A stretch of DNA of 64,000 nucleotides. Source: Cellulomonas hominis. GTDB taxonomy: Bacteria; Actinomycetota; Actinomycetes; Actinomycetales; Cellulomonadaceae. The notes under the pieces are model-generated. The model had not been told where the DNA came from and did not search any database. It worked only from the letters and a program-made list of their open reading frames with translations. The stretch spans positions 1-64,000 of the forward strand of contig NZ_CABEGA010000010.1 in assembly GCF_901521055.1 (NCBI RefSeq), given 5' to 3'. Both the position numbers and the translations under genes were made by a program. Numbering within the stretch: the stretch's first letter is position 1; every line of letters begins with the position of its first letter. Below are positions 1 through 11,808 of this stretch, one piece after another.

Positions 1-119
1 GTTACGGCGGTCATAGCGAAGGGGAAACGCCCGGTCCCATTCCGAACCCGGAAGCTAAGCCCTTCAGCGCCGATGGTACTGCACTCGCCAGGGTGTGGGA
101 GAGTAGGACGCCGCCGGAC
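1..119 (+). rRNA. rrf: 5S ribosomal RNA
   Basis: The sequence has the conserved 5S core (for example ccattccgaacccggaagct and gatggtactgc) and a typical length of about 119 nt. The first bases (cggcgg) pair with the last (ccgccg) to form helix I. It sits at the very edge of the window, so one or two 5' bases may be missing. The 16S and 23S genes would lie upstream, outside the window. The 3' end was set from helix I pairing. Confidence 0.93.
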
Positions 120-126
120 ACCATTC

Positions 127-165
127 ACGAAGAGCCACCCCATTTGGGGTGGCTCTTCGTGTTTC
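127..165 (+). terminator. rRNA operon terminator
   Basis: A perfect 15-bp stem (acgaagagccacccc with its complement) closes a 4-nt ATTT loop and is followed by gtttc. It starts 7 nt after the 5S rRNA, as expected for the terminator of an rRNA operon. Confidence 0.85.
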
Positions 166-538
166 CCGGACCATTCCCACCTGCGCCGGCACCCGCACGC
201 GACGACGCGCCCGCCCGCCCCTGCGGGCGTTGGTCCCCGGTGCGCCGAGATGACATCGCCCGCCTGCGCCCGACGCCACACGCACAGGCCACCGCTGCCA
301 TCTCGACGGGCGCACGCGTCGCCCCGGCCGCCCTCCGCCGTTCAGGCGGGCGGCCACCCCGCCGTCGTTCTGGTGGCCGCCCGACGCCTTTTCGGTGGCC
401 GTTCACGTGGGGCCGGCACCTAGTTGCGTGGCGGTTTCAGCTCGGGGTGCTCCGTGCCCGCGATGATGCATCCAGAAGCCAGCGACCTCGTCGGGGCGCT
501 GCGGGGGAGCGGATTCGTCGCCGATCTGTGCCGGTCGG
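166..538. other. Intergenic region, no supported gene
   Basis: About 370 bases between the 5S terminator and the end of the leftward dihydrofolate-reductase-like gene. The open frames here are compositional (Arg/Pro-rich) and match no family I recognise. The only structure I see is the inverted repeat at 347-383, listed separately. No tRNA is visible. Confidence 0.6.
347..383. terminator. Inverted repeat, possible terminator
   Basis: Perfect 12-bp arms (cgggcggccacc at 347-358 and its complement at 372-383) are separated by 13 nt, and a short T-run follows on the + strand (ttttc). It lies about 155 nt beyond the stop of the leftward gene ending at 539, so it could end that transcript. The function is inferred. 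Confidence 0.4.
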
Positions 539-1120
539 TCAGCGGCGCACCCGGTAGCGCAGGTGCAGCACCCGGTTCCCCCGGAGAGCCACGTCAGGGC
601 CGTCCAGCAGGTGCTGTGCGTCGACCGCACCGAAGAAGCGCTTGCCGGACCCGAGCACGACGGGCGCCACGTCCATCCGGACCTCGTCGACGAGGCCCGC
701 GGCGAGCACCTGGCCACCGACGTCACCGGCGGCGACCTCGACGGTGCGGTCACCCGCCAGCTTCTGCGCCGTGGCCACGGCCGCCTCGACGCCCTGCACG
801 AAGTGGAACGGCGCCGCGGGGTCCCAGCCCTCCGGCGGCGGCCGGTGCGTCACGACGACCACGTGGTCGATCCCGCTCGGCGGCGTGCCCTCCCAGCCGT
901 CCGTGAGGTCGAAGACGTGGCGGCCGACGACGGTCACACCGATCTCGTCCCAGTACGGCCGGGTGTAGTCGTACGAGGTCTGGGACACGGTGAGGGCGCC
1001 GCTCTCGTCCAGCGGGACGTCCCCGTCGGTCAGCCAGTCGAACAGCGGCCCGGGCTGGTCGTCCTGGTCCGCGATGAAGCCGTCCACCGACACCGAGCCG
1101 TACATGACGACCTTGCCCAC
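539..1120 (-). CDS. Dihydrofolate reductase-fold (RibD C-terminal-like) protein
   Basis: 193 aa. The protein opens with the pattern of this family (VVMYGSVSVDGFIADQDD), carries a central VVGRHVFDLTDGW segment, and ends with DEVRMDVAPVVLGSGKRFF. These features mark the small stand-alone RibD C-terminal / YyaP-type dihydrofolate reductase fold, which binds NADPH; the substrates of these stand-alone members are mostly unknown. The GTG start at 1118-1120 was chosen because a good ribosome-binding site (ggagg) lies 8-9 nt upstream. A perfect 11-bp palindrome sits 16 nt upstream. It is the last gene on the strand of the glgE-treS-mak-glgB operon, but the 80-nt gap and the palindrome suggest separate control. 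Confidence 0.85.
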   Translation of the reverse strand: MGKVVMYGSVSVDGFIADQDDQPGPLFDWLTDGDVPLDESGALTVSQTSYDYTRPYWDEIGVTVVGRHVFDLTDGWEGTPPSGIDHVVVVTHRPPPEGWDPAAPFHFVQGVEAAVATAQKLAGDRTVEVAAGDVGGQVLAAGLVDEVRMDVAPVVLGSGKRFFGAVDAQHLLDGPDVALRGNRVLHLRYRVRR

Positions 1121-1135
1121 GGGCTGGCCTCCGCT

Positions 1136-1159
1136 CTGAGGACGTCGAGACGTCCTCAG
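1136..1159. promoter_or_regulatory. 11-bp perfect palindrome upstream of the reductase-like gene
   Basis: Arms ctgaggacgtc (1136-1146) and gacgtcctcag (1149-1159) are separated by 2 nt. The element lies between glgB and the leftward reductase-like gene, whose start is at 1120. There is no T-run and the loop is only 2 nt, so an operator for a dimeric repressor is more likely than a terminator. This is inference from position and symmetry. Confidence 0.5.
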
Positions 1160-1200
1160 TCTGACGGCACGGGCGCTGCCGTGCCAGCATCTGCGGTGGG

Positions 1201-3384
1201 TCAGGCGGGGACGAGGTAGAGCACACCCAGCGGGGGCACACGCACCGTCGCCGAGAACGCGCGCCCGTGGTACGGCTCGGGACGGGCCTGCACCTGACCC
1301 AGGTTGCCCACGCCGGACCCGCCGTACTCGGTGGCGTCCGTGTTGACGGCCTCGATCCAGGTCCCGCCCTGGGGCAGCGCGAGCCGGTAGTTCTCGTGCG
1401 GGACGCCCGAGAAGTTCACGACGACGGCGACGACGTTCCCGCGGTCGTCCCGGCGCAGGTACGCCAGGACGTTCCGGTCGGCGTCGTTCGCGTCGATCCA
1501 CTCGAACCCCTGCGGGCTGTGGTCGAGCGTCCACATCGCGGGGTGCTCCCGGTAGAAGCGGTTGAGGTCGCGGACGGCCGCCTGCACGCCTCGGTGCGCC
1601 TCGTGGTCGAGCAGGTACCAGTCGAGCGAGCGGGACTCCGCCCACTCGGTGCCCTGCGCGAACTCGGAGCCCATGAACAGCAGCTGCTTGCCCGGGTGGG
1701 ACCACTGGTACCCGAGCAGCGCCCGGACGCCGGCGCGCTGCTGCCAGTCGTCGCCGGGCATCTTCCGCAGCAGGGAGCCCTTGCCGTGCACGACCTCGTC
1801 GTGGCTGATCGGCAGGACGAACTGCTCGGAGAACGCGTAGACGAGCGAGAACGTGGCCTCGTGGTGGTGGTAGCGGCGGTTGATCGGCAGCTCCGCGAGG
1901 TAGCGGAGCGTGTCGTTCATCCAGCCCATGTTCCACTTCAGGCCGAAGCCGAGGCCGCCGCCGCTGGTGGGAGTGGTGACGCCGGGCCAAGCGGTCGACT
2001 CCTCGGCGATCATCATGACGCCGGGGGTCCGCCGGTACGCGGTGGCGTTGGCCTCCTGCAGGAACGCGATCGCCTCGAGGTTCTCGCGGCCGCCGTGCTG
2101 GTTGGGCTGCCACTGGCCGGGCTCGCGTGAGTAGTCGAGGTAGAGCATGGAGGCGACGGCGTCGACCCGCAGGCCGTCGACGTGGAACTCCTCGAGCCAG
2201 TAGGTGGCGTTGGCCACCAGGAAGTTCCGGACCTCGTTGCGGCCGAAGTTGAAGACGTACGTGCCCCAGTCGGGCTGCTCGCCGCGCATCGGGTCCGGGT
2301 GCTCGTACAGCGGGGTGCCGTCGAACCGCGCGAGCGCCCACTCGTCCTTCGGGAAGTGCGCGGGGACCCAGTCGAGCAGGACGCCGATGCCCGCGCGGTG
2401 CAGGGTGTCGACGAGGTACCGGAAGTCGTCGGGGTGCCCGAACCGGGAGGTGGGCGCGTAGTAGGACGACACCTGGTAGCCCCAGGACCCGCCGAACGGG
2501 TGCTCGGAGACCGGCAGGAACTCGACGTGCGTGAAGCCGAGGTCGAGCACGTACTCGGTGAGCTGCGCCGCGAGCTCGCGGTAGGACAGGCCCTGGCGCC
2601 AGGAGCCGAGGTGCACCTCGTAGATGCTCATCGGGCCGGCGTGCGGGTCGTGGGAGCGCCGGCGCTCCAGCCACTCCTCGTCGCCCCAGCCGAAGACGGA
2701 CTCGACGACGACCGAGGCGGTCGCCGGGGGGATCTCGGTGCCCTTGGCCAGCGGGTCGGCCTTCTGCCGCCAGCCGCCGTCGGCGCCCAGGATCTCGAAC
2801 TTGTACCGGGCGCCGGCGGTGACACCGGGGACGAAGATCTCCCAGACGCCCGAGTCGCCGAGCGACCGCATCGCGTGGGTGCTGCCCTGCCAGTGGTTGA
2901 AGTCGCCGACGACCCGGACCGCGCGCGCGTTCGGCGCCCACACGGCGAAGGCGGTGCCCTCGACCTGGCCGAGCGCGCCGGGGTAGCGGTGGATGTTCGC
3001 GCCGAGGACGGTCCAGAGCTCCTCGTGCCGTCCCTCGCGGATGAGGTGCCGGTCGAGCTCCTGGACGGTCGGCAGGTACCGGTAGGGGTCGTCGACGCGG
3101 GTCGTCTCGCTGCCGTACGTCACGTCGATGCGGTAGTCCACCACCTCGTCGTGGGGGAGCAACGCCGCCCAGACGCCGTCCTGCTCGTGCGCGGCGGGCG
3201 TGCTGGCGTCCGCGGTCACCACGACGACCTGGTCGGCCAACGGGCGCAGGGTCCGGACGACGACGCCGCTCGGCGTGACGTGGGGGCCGAGCACGGAGTG
3301 CGGGTCGTGGTGCGTCCCGGACGCCACGGCGCGCAGCGTCTCGGGGTCGACGGTCACGGGCGACGTCTCTGCCGGGCGGTTCAT
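1201..3384 (-). CDS. glgB: 1,4-alpha-glucan branching enzyme GlgB
   Basis: 727 aa from the ATG at 3384; an in-frame TTG at 3396 is a weaker alternative. The enzyme introduces alpha-1,6 branches into alpha-glucan. The N-terminal part (about residues 15-110) is the actinobacterial extra domain. A CBM48 module follows (around [20 protein letters not shown]), then the GH13 barrel with YEVHLGSW, the nucleophile in [10 protein letters not shown] (D408), the acid/base in MIAEEST and the SHDE motif. Length fits the family. It is the fourth gene of the leftward glgE-treS-maltokinase-glgB order and would branch the glucan made by GlgE. Confidence 0.97.
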   Translation of the reverse strand: MNRPAETSPVTVDPETLRAVASGTHHDPHSVLGPHVTPSGVVVRTLRPLADQVVVVTADASTPAAHEQDGVWAALLPHDEVVDYRIDVTYGSETTRVDDPYRYLPTVQELDRHLIREGRHEELWTVLGANIHRYPGALGQVEGTAFAVWAPNARAVRVVGDFNHWQGSTHAMRSLGDSGVWEIFVPGVTAGARYKFEILGADGGWRQKADPLAKGTEIPPATASVVVESVFGWGDEEWLERRRSHDPHAGPMSIYEVHLGSWRQGLSYRELAAQLTEYVLDLGFTHVEFLPVSEHPFGGSWGYQVSSYYAPTSRFGHPDDFRYLVDTLHRAGIGVLLDWVPAHFPKDEWALARFDGTPLYEHPDPMRGEQPDWGTYVFNFGRNEVRNFLVANATYWLEEFHVDGLRVDAVASMLYLDYSREPGQWQPNQHGGRENLEAIAFLQEANATAYRRTPGVMMIAEESTAWPGVTTPTSGGGLGFGLKWNMGWMNDTLRYLAELPINRRYHHHEATFSLVYAFSEQFVLPISHDEVVHGKGSLLRKMPGDDWQQRAGVRALLGYQWSHPGKQLLFMGSEFAQGTEWAESRSLDWYLLDHEAHRGVQAAVRDLNRFYREHPAMWTLDHSPQGFEWIDANDADRNVLAYLRRDDRGNVVAVVVNFSGVPHENYRLALPQGGTWIEAVNTDATEYGGSGVGNLGQVQARPEPYHGRAFSATVRVPPLGVLYLVPA

Positions 3385-3460
3385 GTCCCTACCCAACCAC
3401 CACCGCGACGTTCCCGCAGCCAGAGGGCGTGCGGGCCCCGTCGTGGCACCGGGACGCGCG

Positions 3461-4875
3461 TCAGCCGATCAGCCGCTGCACCGCGCGCAGCGGGATGGCG
3501 AGCCACGTCGGACGGTTCCGCGCCTCGTAGACCGCCTCGTACAGCGCCTTGTCGAGCTCGAGCACGCGGAGCAGGTGCGCGCGGGTCGCGGGGTCGAGGT
3601 CCCCGGTCTCGGCGGAGTACCCCGCGAGGAACGCCGTGCGGGCGACCTCCGTCCAGGCACCCGGTGCGCCACCGACGGCGGCGGCGTAGTCGAACGAGCG
3701 CAGCATGCCGGCCGCGTCCCGCAGGGCGAGGTCGGGGCGGGTGCGCTGCGCGACGGGGACGAGCGGCTCGCCCTCGAAGTCCAGCACGTACCAGGTGCCG
3801 TCGCCGCGGAGCACCTGACCGAGGTGCAGGTCGCCGTGCACGCGCTGCCGGGGCGGGACCTCGGCGAGCAGGCGGGTGCGCTCGGCGAGGGCCGCGACGG
3901 CCTCGGCGTGCTGCTCCAGCTCCGGGACGGCCTCGACGGCCCACGCGAACCGTGCGGCCAGCCCGTCCGCGACGACGCCGGCCGCGGGGGACAGCCCGGG
4001 GTCCGGCTCGGCGGCGTGCCGGCCGGGCGAGTCGGACGGGCCCGGCGACCCGGACGAGCCGTCGGACGCGGGCGGCTCGCCCGCCGCGGTGGCGTCGTCG
4101 GTGGGCAGCGCCTCGGACAGCGCCCGGTGCATCTGCCCCACGACGGCCCCGAGATCCTGCGCCAGGTCGGCGAACGACTCGCCGCGCCGTGCCAGCTCGC
4201 ACGCCAGCTCGAACCCGTCGGTGGCACCGGGCACGAAGGCGCTGAGCACGCCGAGGTGCCCGTGCGCCGTCCCGTCGCCGTCGGGCCACTGCGCGCCGAG
4301 CCACGCCAGCGGCCGCGGGACGTGCGTCCAGCCGACCTCGGCGAGGGCGCGCGGCACGTCGACGTCCGGGTTGTCCCCGTCGGACAGGCCGCGGAACACC
4401 TTGAGCATCGCGGTGCTGCCGTCGGGGCCGGCGCCGGGGAGGATCACGGACGTGTTGGACTGCTCGCCCGGCAGCACCTTCGGGGTGCCGAGCCCCGACG
4501 CGGGCGCGGCCTGGGCGCCCTCGGGGCGGTCGGCCTCGGCGAGCCAGGCCCGCTCGAACTCGGGCCGGCCGGCGCCGTCCAGCACCGCGGTGCCGTCAGG
4601 CAGGCGGCCGACCAGCGCGGGGTCGTCGGCGTCGACGCCGGCGCCGCTCAGCACGAGCGGCACCTGCAGCACCGCGCCGGTGCCGGCCCCCTCGGCGCGC
4701 AGCAGCAGCAGGCGGACCTCCGCCGCGCCGTCGGGGTCCGTCAGCGTCAGCCCCCCGATGGCGCTGATCCGCGCCTCGGTGCCCTTCACGGGGAACCAGC
4801 GCCGCCCGGGCAGCCACGGCCCGAGCAGCGCGGCGAGGGCGTCGTCGCGCTCCTCGTGGGCCACCTGTCGATCGG

Positions 4876-4879
<4 letters not shown>
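3461..4879 (-). CDS. mak: Maltokinase (Pep2/Mak)
   Basis: 472 aa. It phosphorylates maltose with ATP to maltose-1-phosphate, the donor used by GlgE. Sequence support is the N-terminal [16 protein letters not shown] segment typical of maltokinases and the kinase core [12 protein letters not shown] ... VLDFEGEP, which carries the catalytic Asp and the metal-binding Asp. An acidic/Pro/Ser-rich linker of about 35 residues ([16 protein letters not shown]) interrupts the middle of the protein. The GTG start at 4879 overlaps the treS stop by 4 nt, implying translational coupling; in other actinobacteria treS and mak are sometimes fused. Confidence 0.95.
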
Positions 4880-6785
<1,906 letters not shown>

Positions 6786-6789
<4 letters not shown>

Positions 6790-9041
6790 CCGCGCTCCAC
6801 CTGCACCACGTGCGCGACCCGGCTGTACGGGTCGAGGCGCACCCAGGGCCGGCCGTCCCAGGCGTAGACCTCCTGGGACAGCACGTCGTGGGCCACGAAC
6901 CGGGCGCCCGGCTCCAGCCCCAGGGCCTCCAGGTCCAGCTCGACGACGCCCTCGTGCGCGCCCCGCGGGTCGATGTTGACGACCACGACGACCGTGTCCG
7001 CGACCCCCGTCGGCGACAGGTGCGCCGGCAGGTGCCGCGAGAACGCGACGAGCGCCGGGTCGGTGGTCGGGTGCACGGTGAGGTTGCGGAGCTGGCGCAG
7101 CGCGGGGTGCGCGCGGCGGATCGCGTTCAGCGACCGCAGCAGCCGCGCGATGCCCAGCGGCTCGGCGGCCGCCCAGTCCCGCGGCTTGAACTCGTACTTC
7201 TCGTTGTCGATCTGCTCCTCGACGCCCGGGCGCGGGACGTCCTCGACCAGCTCGTAGCCGGAGTAGATGCCCCACGTCGGTGCGCCGAGCGCCGCGAGGA
7301 CGGCGCGGATCGCGAAGCCCGCGGTGCCGCCCGTCTGCATGTAGGGCGTGAGGATGTCGTGGGTCGTCGGCCAGAAGCTCGGCCGCATCCAGGACCCGCG
7401 CTCGTCGGAGACCTCCGCGAGGTACTCCTCGAGCTCCTCCTTGGTGTTCCGCCAGGTGAAGTACGTGTACGACTGGTGGAACCCGACCCGCGCGAGGTTG
7501 AGCATCATGGCCGGGCGGGTGAACGCCTCGGACAGGAACACGACCTCGGGGTGGCTGCTGCGGACGTCCGCGAGGATCCGCTCCCAGAACGACAGCGGCT
7601 TGGTGTGCGGGTTGTCGACGCGGAACGCGGTGACGCCGTGGTCGATCCACACCTGGAGCACCCGGCGGATCTCGGCGTAGATGCCCTCGGGGTCGTTGTC
7701 GAAGTTCAGGGGGTAGATGTCCTGGTACTTCTTCGGCGGGTTCTCGGCGTAGGCGATCGTGCCGTCCAGCCGCGTGGTGAACCACTCCGGGTGCTCGGCG
7801 ACCCACGGGTGGTCGGGGGAGCACTGCAGCGCCAGGTCGAGCGCCACCTCCAGCCCGTTCTCCCGGGCGCGCGCCACGAAGGCGTCGAAGTCCTCGAACG
7901 TGCCGAGCGCCGGGTCGATGGCGTCGTGCCCGCCGTCCGGCGAGCCGATCGCGTACGGGGAGCCCGGGTCGCCGGGGCGGGCGTCGAGGGTGTTGTTACG
8001 GCCCTTGCGGTGCGTGGTGCCGATCGGGTGGATGGGCGTCAGGTACACGACGTCGAACCCGAGGCCCGCGATGCGCGGCAGGTCCTCGGCGGCCGTGCGC
8101 AAGGTGCCGGTGCTCCACGTGCCGGTGGCGTCGTCGTACGTCGCGCCGATGGACCGCGGGAAGATCTCGTACCAGGCGCCGGTCAGCGCGAGCGGACGGT
8201 CGACCACCAGCGGGTACACCGGGGACGGGCTGACCATGTCGCGGACGGGGTGCGCGGCCAGCACCTCGCGGACCTCGGCGGCGAGGCCCGCGGCGAGGCG
8301 GACCTCGGCGGGCCGGTCGGCGTCCCGCAGCGCGGTCACGGCGTCGCGCAGCAGCTGCTGCCGGTCGGCGGGGATCGAGACGCCCGCGTCGTCGGCGCTG
8401 CGCTCCGCGGCGCGCTCCAGCAGCCGCGCTCCCTCCTCCAGCACCAGGTCGACGTCGACGCCGGCGCCGACCTTGAGCGGGGCGTCGTGGAGCCACGTGC
8501 CGTACGGGTCGGACCAGCCCTCGACGCGGAACCCCCAGGAGCCGGGCTCGTCGGGGATCAGGCGCGCCTCGTAGCGGTCCAGGCCCGGGGCGATGTCCAC
8601 CATCGTCGCGCGGGACCGGTCGCGGCCGTCGGGGCCCACCAGGACGGCCGTCGCGGCGCAGGCGTCGTGCCCCTCGCGGAACACCGTCGCGCGGATCGGC
8701 ACCGCCTCGCCGACGGTCGCCTTCGCCGGCCAGCGGCCCGCCTCGGCGACGGGGGAGACGTCGACGACGGGGATGCGGCCGATCGGGGCGCGCGCAGCCG
8801 TCGCGGGCGGGGCGACGGGCGCGGGCGGGGTGGCCGTCGAGGACGCGCGGCTCCGCCGGGTCGGCGCCGCAGCGGCGGGAGCGGGAGCCGCCGGGACCGG
8901 CGGGGCCGGCGGGACCGGCGGGACCGGCGGGACGGAGGCGCTGGTGGTCCCGGTGGGCGACTCGGCGGCCACCGCGGGGGCCGTCGAGCGCGTGCGGGCG
9001 CGGCGCGGAGCGGGCTGGCGCGGCGAGGGGGTCGACGTCAC
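6786..9041 (-). CDS. glgE: Alpha-1,4-glucan:maltose-1-phosphate maltosyltransferase GlgE
   Basis: 751 aa GH13_3 enzyme that transfers maltosyl units from maltose-1-phosphate onto alpha-glucan. Diagnostic stretches are [19 protein letters not shown] near the start of the conserved part, the [15 protein letters not shown] region, [17 protein letters not shown], the nucleophile in [15 protein letters not shown] (D476) and the acid/base in [12 protein letters not shown]. About 90 N-terminal residues form a Pro/Ala-rich disordered extension encoded by a short GC-rich repeat. It is the first gene of the leftward operon. The GTG start at 9041 lies 6 nt after a TAGGTT -10 element (minus strand, 9048-9053), suggesting a leaderless mRNA. 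Confidence 0.97.
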
Positions 9042-9047
9042 GGTCCG

Positions 9048-9053
9048 AACCTA
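9048..9053 (-). promoter_or_regulatory. Predicted -10 element of glgE (leaderless)
   Basis: TAGGTT on the minus strand fits the actinobacterial TANNNT -10 pattern and ends 6 nt before the glgE GTG. This is the spacing expected when transcription starts at the start codon. No convincing -35 is seen. Confidence 0.5.
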
Positions 9054-9153
9054 TCCACTGGTGCCGGGGACCGGCATCCGGACGAGGCGCGCGCCGGCGG
9101 GCGGGGACCACTCAGTGGGACCGAAGTGCTGTCGTGACGCCCCAGGTCGTGCG

Positions 9154-9159
9154 TACTCT
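9154..9159 (+). promoter_or_regulatory. Predicted -10 element of glgP (leaderless)
   Basis: TACTCT fits TANNNT and ends 8 nt before the glgP GTG at 9168; no Shine-Dalgarno sequence precedes that GTG. The 126-nt region between the divergent glgE and glgP starts therefore appears to hold one promoter for each direction. Confidence 0.45.
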
Positions 9160-9167
9160 CGGGCGGT

Positions 9168-11750
9168 GTGAGAGCCATCCGCCGATTCACCGTCCGCACC
9201 TCGCTGCCTGCTGAGCTCGCCGACCTGGACGAGCTCGCCCACAACCTCCGGTGGTCGTGGCACGCACCGACCCGCGACCTGTTCGCCCACATCGACCCGG
9301 AGGTGTGGGACGAGGTCGGCGGGGACCCGGTCGCCCTGCTCGGCGCGCTGCGTCCCGAGCGGCTGGCCGAGCTGGCCGCCGACCCGGACGTGGTGGCCGG
9401 CGTGCGCGCCGCCACCGCCGACCTGCACGAGTACCTCCAAGCGCCGCGCTGGTACCAGCGTCGCCAGGCCTCCGACCCGACGCTGCCCTCGGCCATCGCC
9501 TACTTCTCCCCGGAGTTCGGCATCACCGCCGTGCTCCCGCAGTACTCCGGGGGCCTCGGCATCCTGGCCGGTGACCACCTCAAGAGCGCGTCCGACCTCG
9601 GCGTGCCGATCGTCGGCGTCGGCCTGCTGTACGGCTCCGGCTACTTCAAGCAGTCGCTCACCCGGGACGGCTGGCAGGTCGAGACCTACCCCGTGCTGGA
9701 CCCCGACGGCCTGCCGCTGACGCTGGTGCGCGAGCACGACGGCACCCCGGCGGTCGTGCGGATCGCCCTGCCCGGCGACCGCACGCTGCACGCGCACATC
9801 TGGACCGCCACGGTCGGGCGCGTGCCGCTGCTGCTGCTGGACTCCGACGTGCCCGAGAACGACGACGCGGCCCGCAAGGTCACCGACCGGCTGTACGGCG
9901 GCGGTGGCGAGCACCGGCTGCAGCAGGAGCTGCTGCTCGGCGTCGGCGGCGTGCGCGCCCTGCGCGTCTGGTCGCGGCTGACCGGCGCGCCGGAGCCGGA
10001 GGTCTACCACACCAACGAGGGGCACGCCGGGTTCCTCGGGGTGGAGCGGATCCGCGAGCTCGTCACCGGTGCCGAGCTCGGGTTCGACGAGGCGCTGGAG
10101 GCCGTCCGCGCCGCGACGGTGTTCACCACGCACACGCCGGTCCCGGCCGGGATCGACCGGTTCGAGGCGCAGCTCGTGCAGCAGTACTTCGGCGGCGCGA
10201 ACGCGACGGAGGGCGTGCCGGTCGAGCGGGTGCTCGCCCTGGGGGCGGAGGACTACCCCGGCGGCGACCCGCTGATGTTCAACATGGCCGTCATGGGCCT
10301 GCGGCTGGGCGGGCGCGCGAACGGCGTCTCCCTGCTGCACGGCGAGGTGTCCCGCGACATGTTCAGCGGGCTGTGGCCGGGCTTCGACGACGTCGAGGTG
10401 CCCATCACGTCGGTCACCAACGGCGTGCACGCCCCCACCTGGGTGGACCGCCGGCTGGTGGACCTCGCGGCGGAGCGGCTGGGCGGGGAGGAGATCGCCA
10501 GCGGCCTCGGCTGGCTGCGCACCGACGCGATCACCGACGAGGAGCTGTGGGCGATGCGCCGGACGCTGCGCGCGCAGCTGGTGGCGGACGCCCGGCGCCG
10601 GGTGCGCTGGTCGTGGTCCCGCCGTGGTGCGAGCCCGGCGGAGCTCGGCTGGGTGGACGACGTGCTGTCGCCCGACGTGCTCACCATCGGGTTCGCGCGC
10701 CGGGTGCCGACCTACAAGCGGCTCACGCTCATGCTCCGCGACCCGGAGCGGCTGACGGCCCTGCTGACGCACCCCGAGCGCCCGGTGCAGCTGGTCATCG
10801 CCGGCAAGTCCCACCCCGCCGACGAGCAGGGCAAGCGGCTGATCCAGCAGCTCGTCCGGTTCGCCGACGACGCCGGGGTGCGCCACCGCATCGTGTTCCT
10901 GCCGAACTACGACATCGCCATGGCGCAGACCCTGTACCCGGGCTGCGACGTCTGGCTGAACAACCCGCTGCGCCCCCTGGAGGCCTGCGGCACGTCCGGC
11001 ATGAAGGCGGCGCTCAACGGCGGGCTGAACCTGTCCATCCTCGACGGGTGGTGGGACGAGTGGTTCGACGGCGAGAACGGCTGGGCGATCCCGACGGCCG
11101 ACGGCGTCGAGGACCCGGACCGTCGGGACGACCTCGAGGCCGCCGCGCTGTACGACCTCATCGAGCACCAGGTCGCCCCGCGGTTCTACGACCGGGACGA
11201 GCGGGGGCTGCCGCTGCGGTGGCTGGAGATGGTCCGGCACACGCTGGCCACGCTCGGGCCGAAGGTCCAGGCGACGCGGATGGTGGCCGACTACGTCGAG
11301 CGGCTGTACGCGCCCGCCGCGGTCGCGGGCCGCGCGCTCGGGGGCGGCGACGGGTTCACCGGCGCGCGGGAGCTCGCGGCGTGGAAGGGCCGCGTCCGCT
11401 CGGGCTGGCAGCACGTCCGGGTCGACCACGTCGAGTCCGGCGGCGTCGGCGAGGTGCCGCAGGTCGGCGACGCCCTGCACGTCAAGGCGTACGTGACGCT
11501 GGGCGACCTCGCGCCGGAGGACGTCGAGGTGCAGGTCGTGCACGGCACGGTGACCGAGGCGGACGAGCTGCACGGGTACGCCGTCGACCCGCTGGCGCTG
11601 GCCGAGACGTACGAGGCCGGGCGGTACGCGTTCGCCGGGGACGTGCTGCTCGACTCGTCCGGCCCGTTCGGGTACAGCGTGCGGGTCGTGCCGCGGCACG
11701 AGGGCCTGGCGTCGGTCGCCGAGGTCGGACTGGTCGCGAACGCCGGCTGA
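9168..11750 (+). CDS. glgP: Alpha-glucan (glycogen/maltodextrin) phosphorylase
   Basis: 860 aa GT35 phosphorylase that releases glucose-1-phosphate from alpha-1,4-glucan. The N-terminal 100 or so residues (LADLDELAHNLRWSWH) form the DUF3417 domain seen in the longer, non-classical GlgP type. The substrate region AYFSPEFGITAVLPQYSGG and the PLP site CGTSGMKAALNGGLN (Lys613) are intact. It is transcribed away from the glgE operon. A strong hairpin between it and the convergent glgX separates the two genes. Confidence 0.96.
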   Translation: MRAIRRFTVRTSLPAELADLDELAHNLRWSWHAPTRDLFAHIDPEVWDEVGGDPVALLGALRPERLAELAADPDVVAGVRAATADLHEYLQAPRWYQRRQASDPTLPSAIAYFSPEFGITAVLPQYSGGLGILAGDHLKSASDLGVPIVGVGLLYGSGYFKQSLTRDGWQVETYPVLDPDGLPLTLVREHDGTPAVVRIALPGDRTLHAHIWTATVGRVPLLLLDSDVPENDDAARKVTDRLYGGGGEHRLQQELLLGVGGVRALRVWSRLTGAPEPEVYHTNEGHAGFLGVERIRELVTGAELGFDEALEAVRAATVFTTHTPVPAGIDRFEAQLVQQYFGGANATEGVPVERVLALGAEDYPGGDPLMFNMAVMGLRLGGRANGVSLLHGEVSRDMFSGLWPGFDDVEVPITSVTNGVHAPTWVDRRLVDLAAERLGGEEIASGLGWLRTDAITDEELWAMRRTLRAQLVADARRRVRWSWSRRGASPAELGWVDDVLSPDVLTIGFARRVPTYKRLTLMLRDPERLTALLTHPERPVQLVIAGKSHPADEQGKRLIQQLVRFADDAGVRHRIVFLPNYDIAMAQTLYPGCDVWLNNPLRPLEACGTSGMKAALNGGLNLSILDGWWDEWFDGENGWAIPTADGVEDPDRRDDLEAAALYDLIEHQVAPRFYDRDERGLPLRWLEMVRHTLATLGPKVQATRMVADYVERLYAPAAVAGRALGGGDGFTGARELAAWKGRVRSGWQHVRVDHVESGGVGEVPQVGDALHVKAYVTLGDLAPEDVEVQVVHGTVTEADELHGYAVDPLALAETYEAGRYAFAGDVLLDSSGPFGYSVRVVPRHEGLASVAEVGLVANAG

Positions 11751-11761
11751 CCCCCGGCGCT

Positions 11762-11800
11762 GACGAGGCCCCGTCCGGTGCGTCCGGGCGGGGCCTCGTC
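11762..11800. terminator. Bidirectional terminator between glgP and glgX
   Basis: A perfect 12-bp stem, gacgaggccccg (11762-11773) with its complement at 11789-11800, lies in the 58-nt gap between two convergent genes. The placement fits a shared terminator. Confidence 0.7.
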
Positions 11801-11808
11801 CGTGCCGC

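Noticed and set aside
166-538. tRNA or small protein genes after the rRNA operon
   Set aside because: No cloverleaf pattern or credible coding sequence was found; the frames here are Arg/Pro-rich shadows.
9051-11699. An 880-codon minus-strand open frame opposite glgP
   Set aside because: Compositional shadow. The + strand has an intact GT35 phosphorylase with its PLP lysine; the minus frame shows no domain, ribosome-binding site or family pattern.
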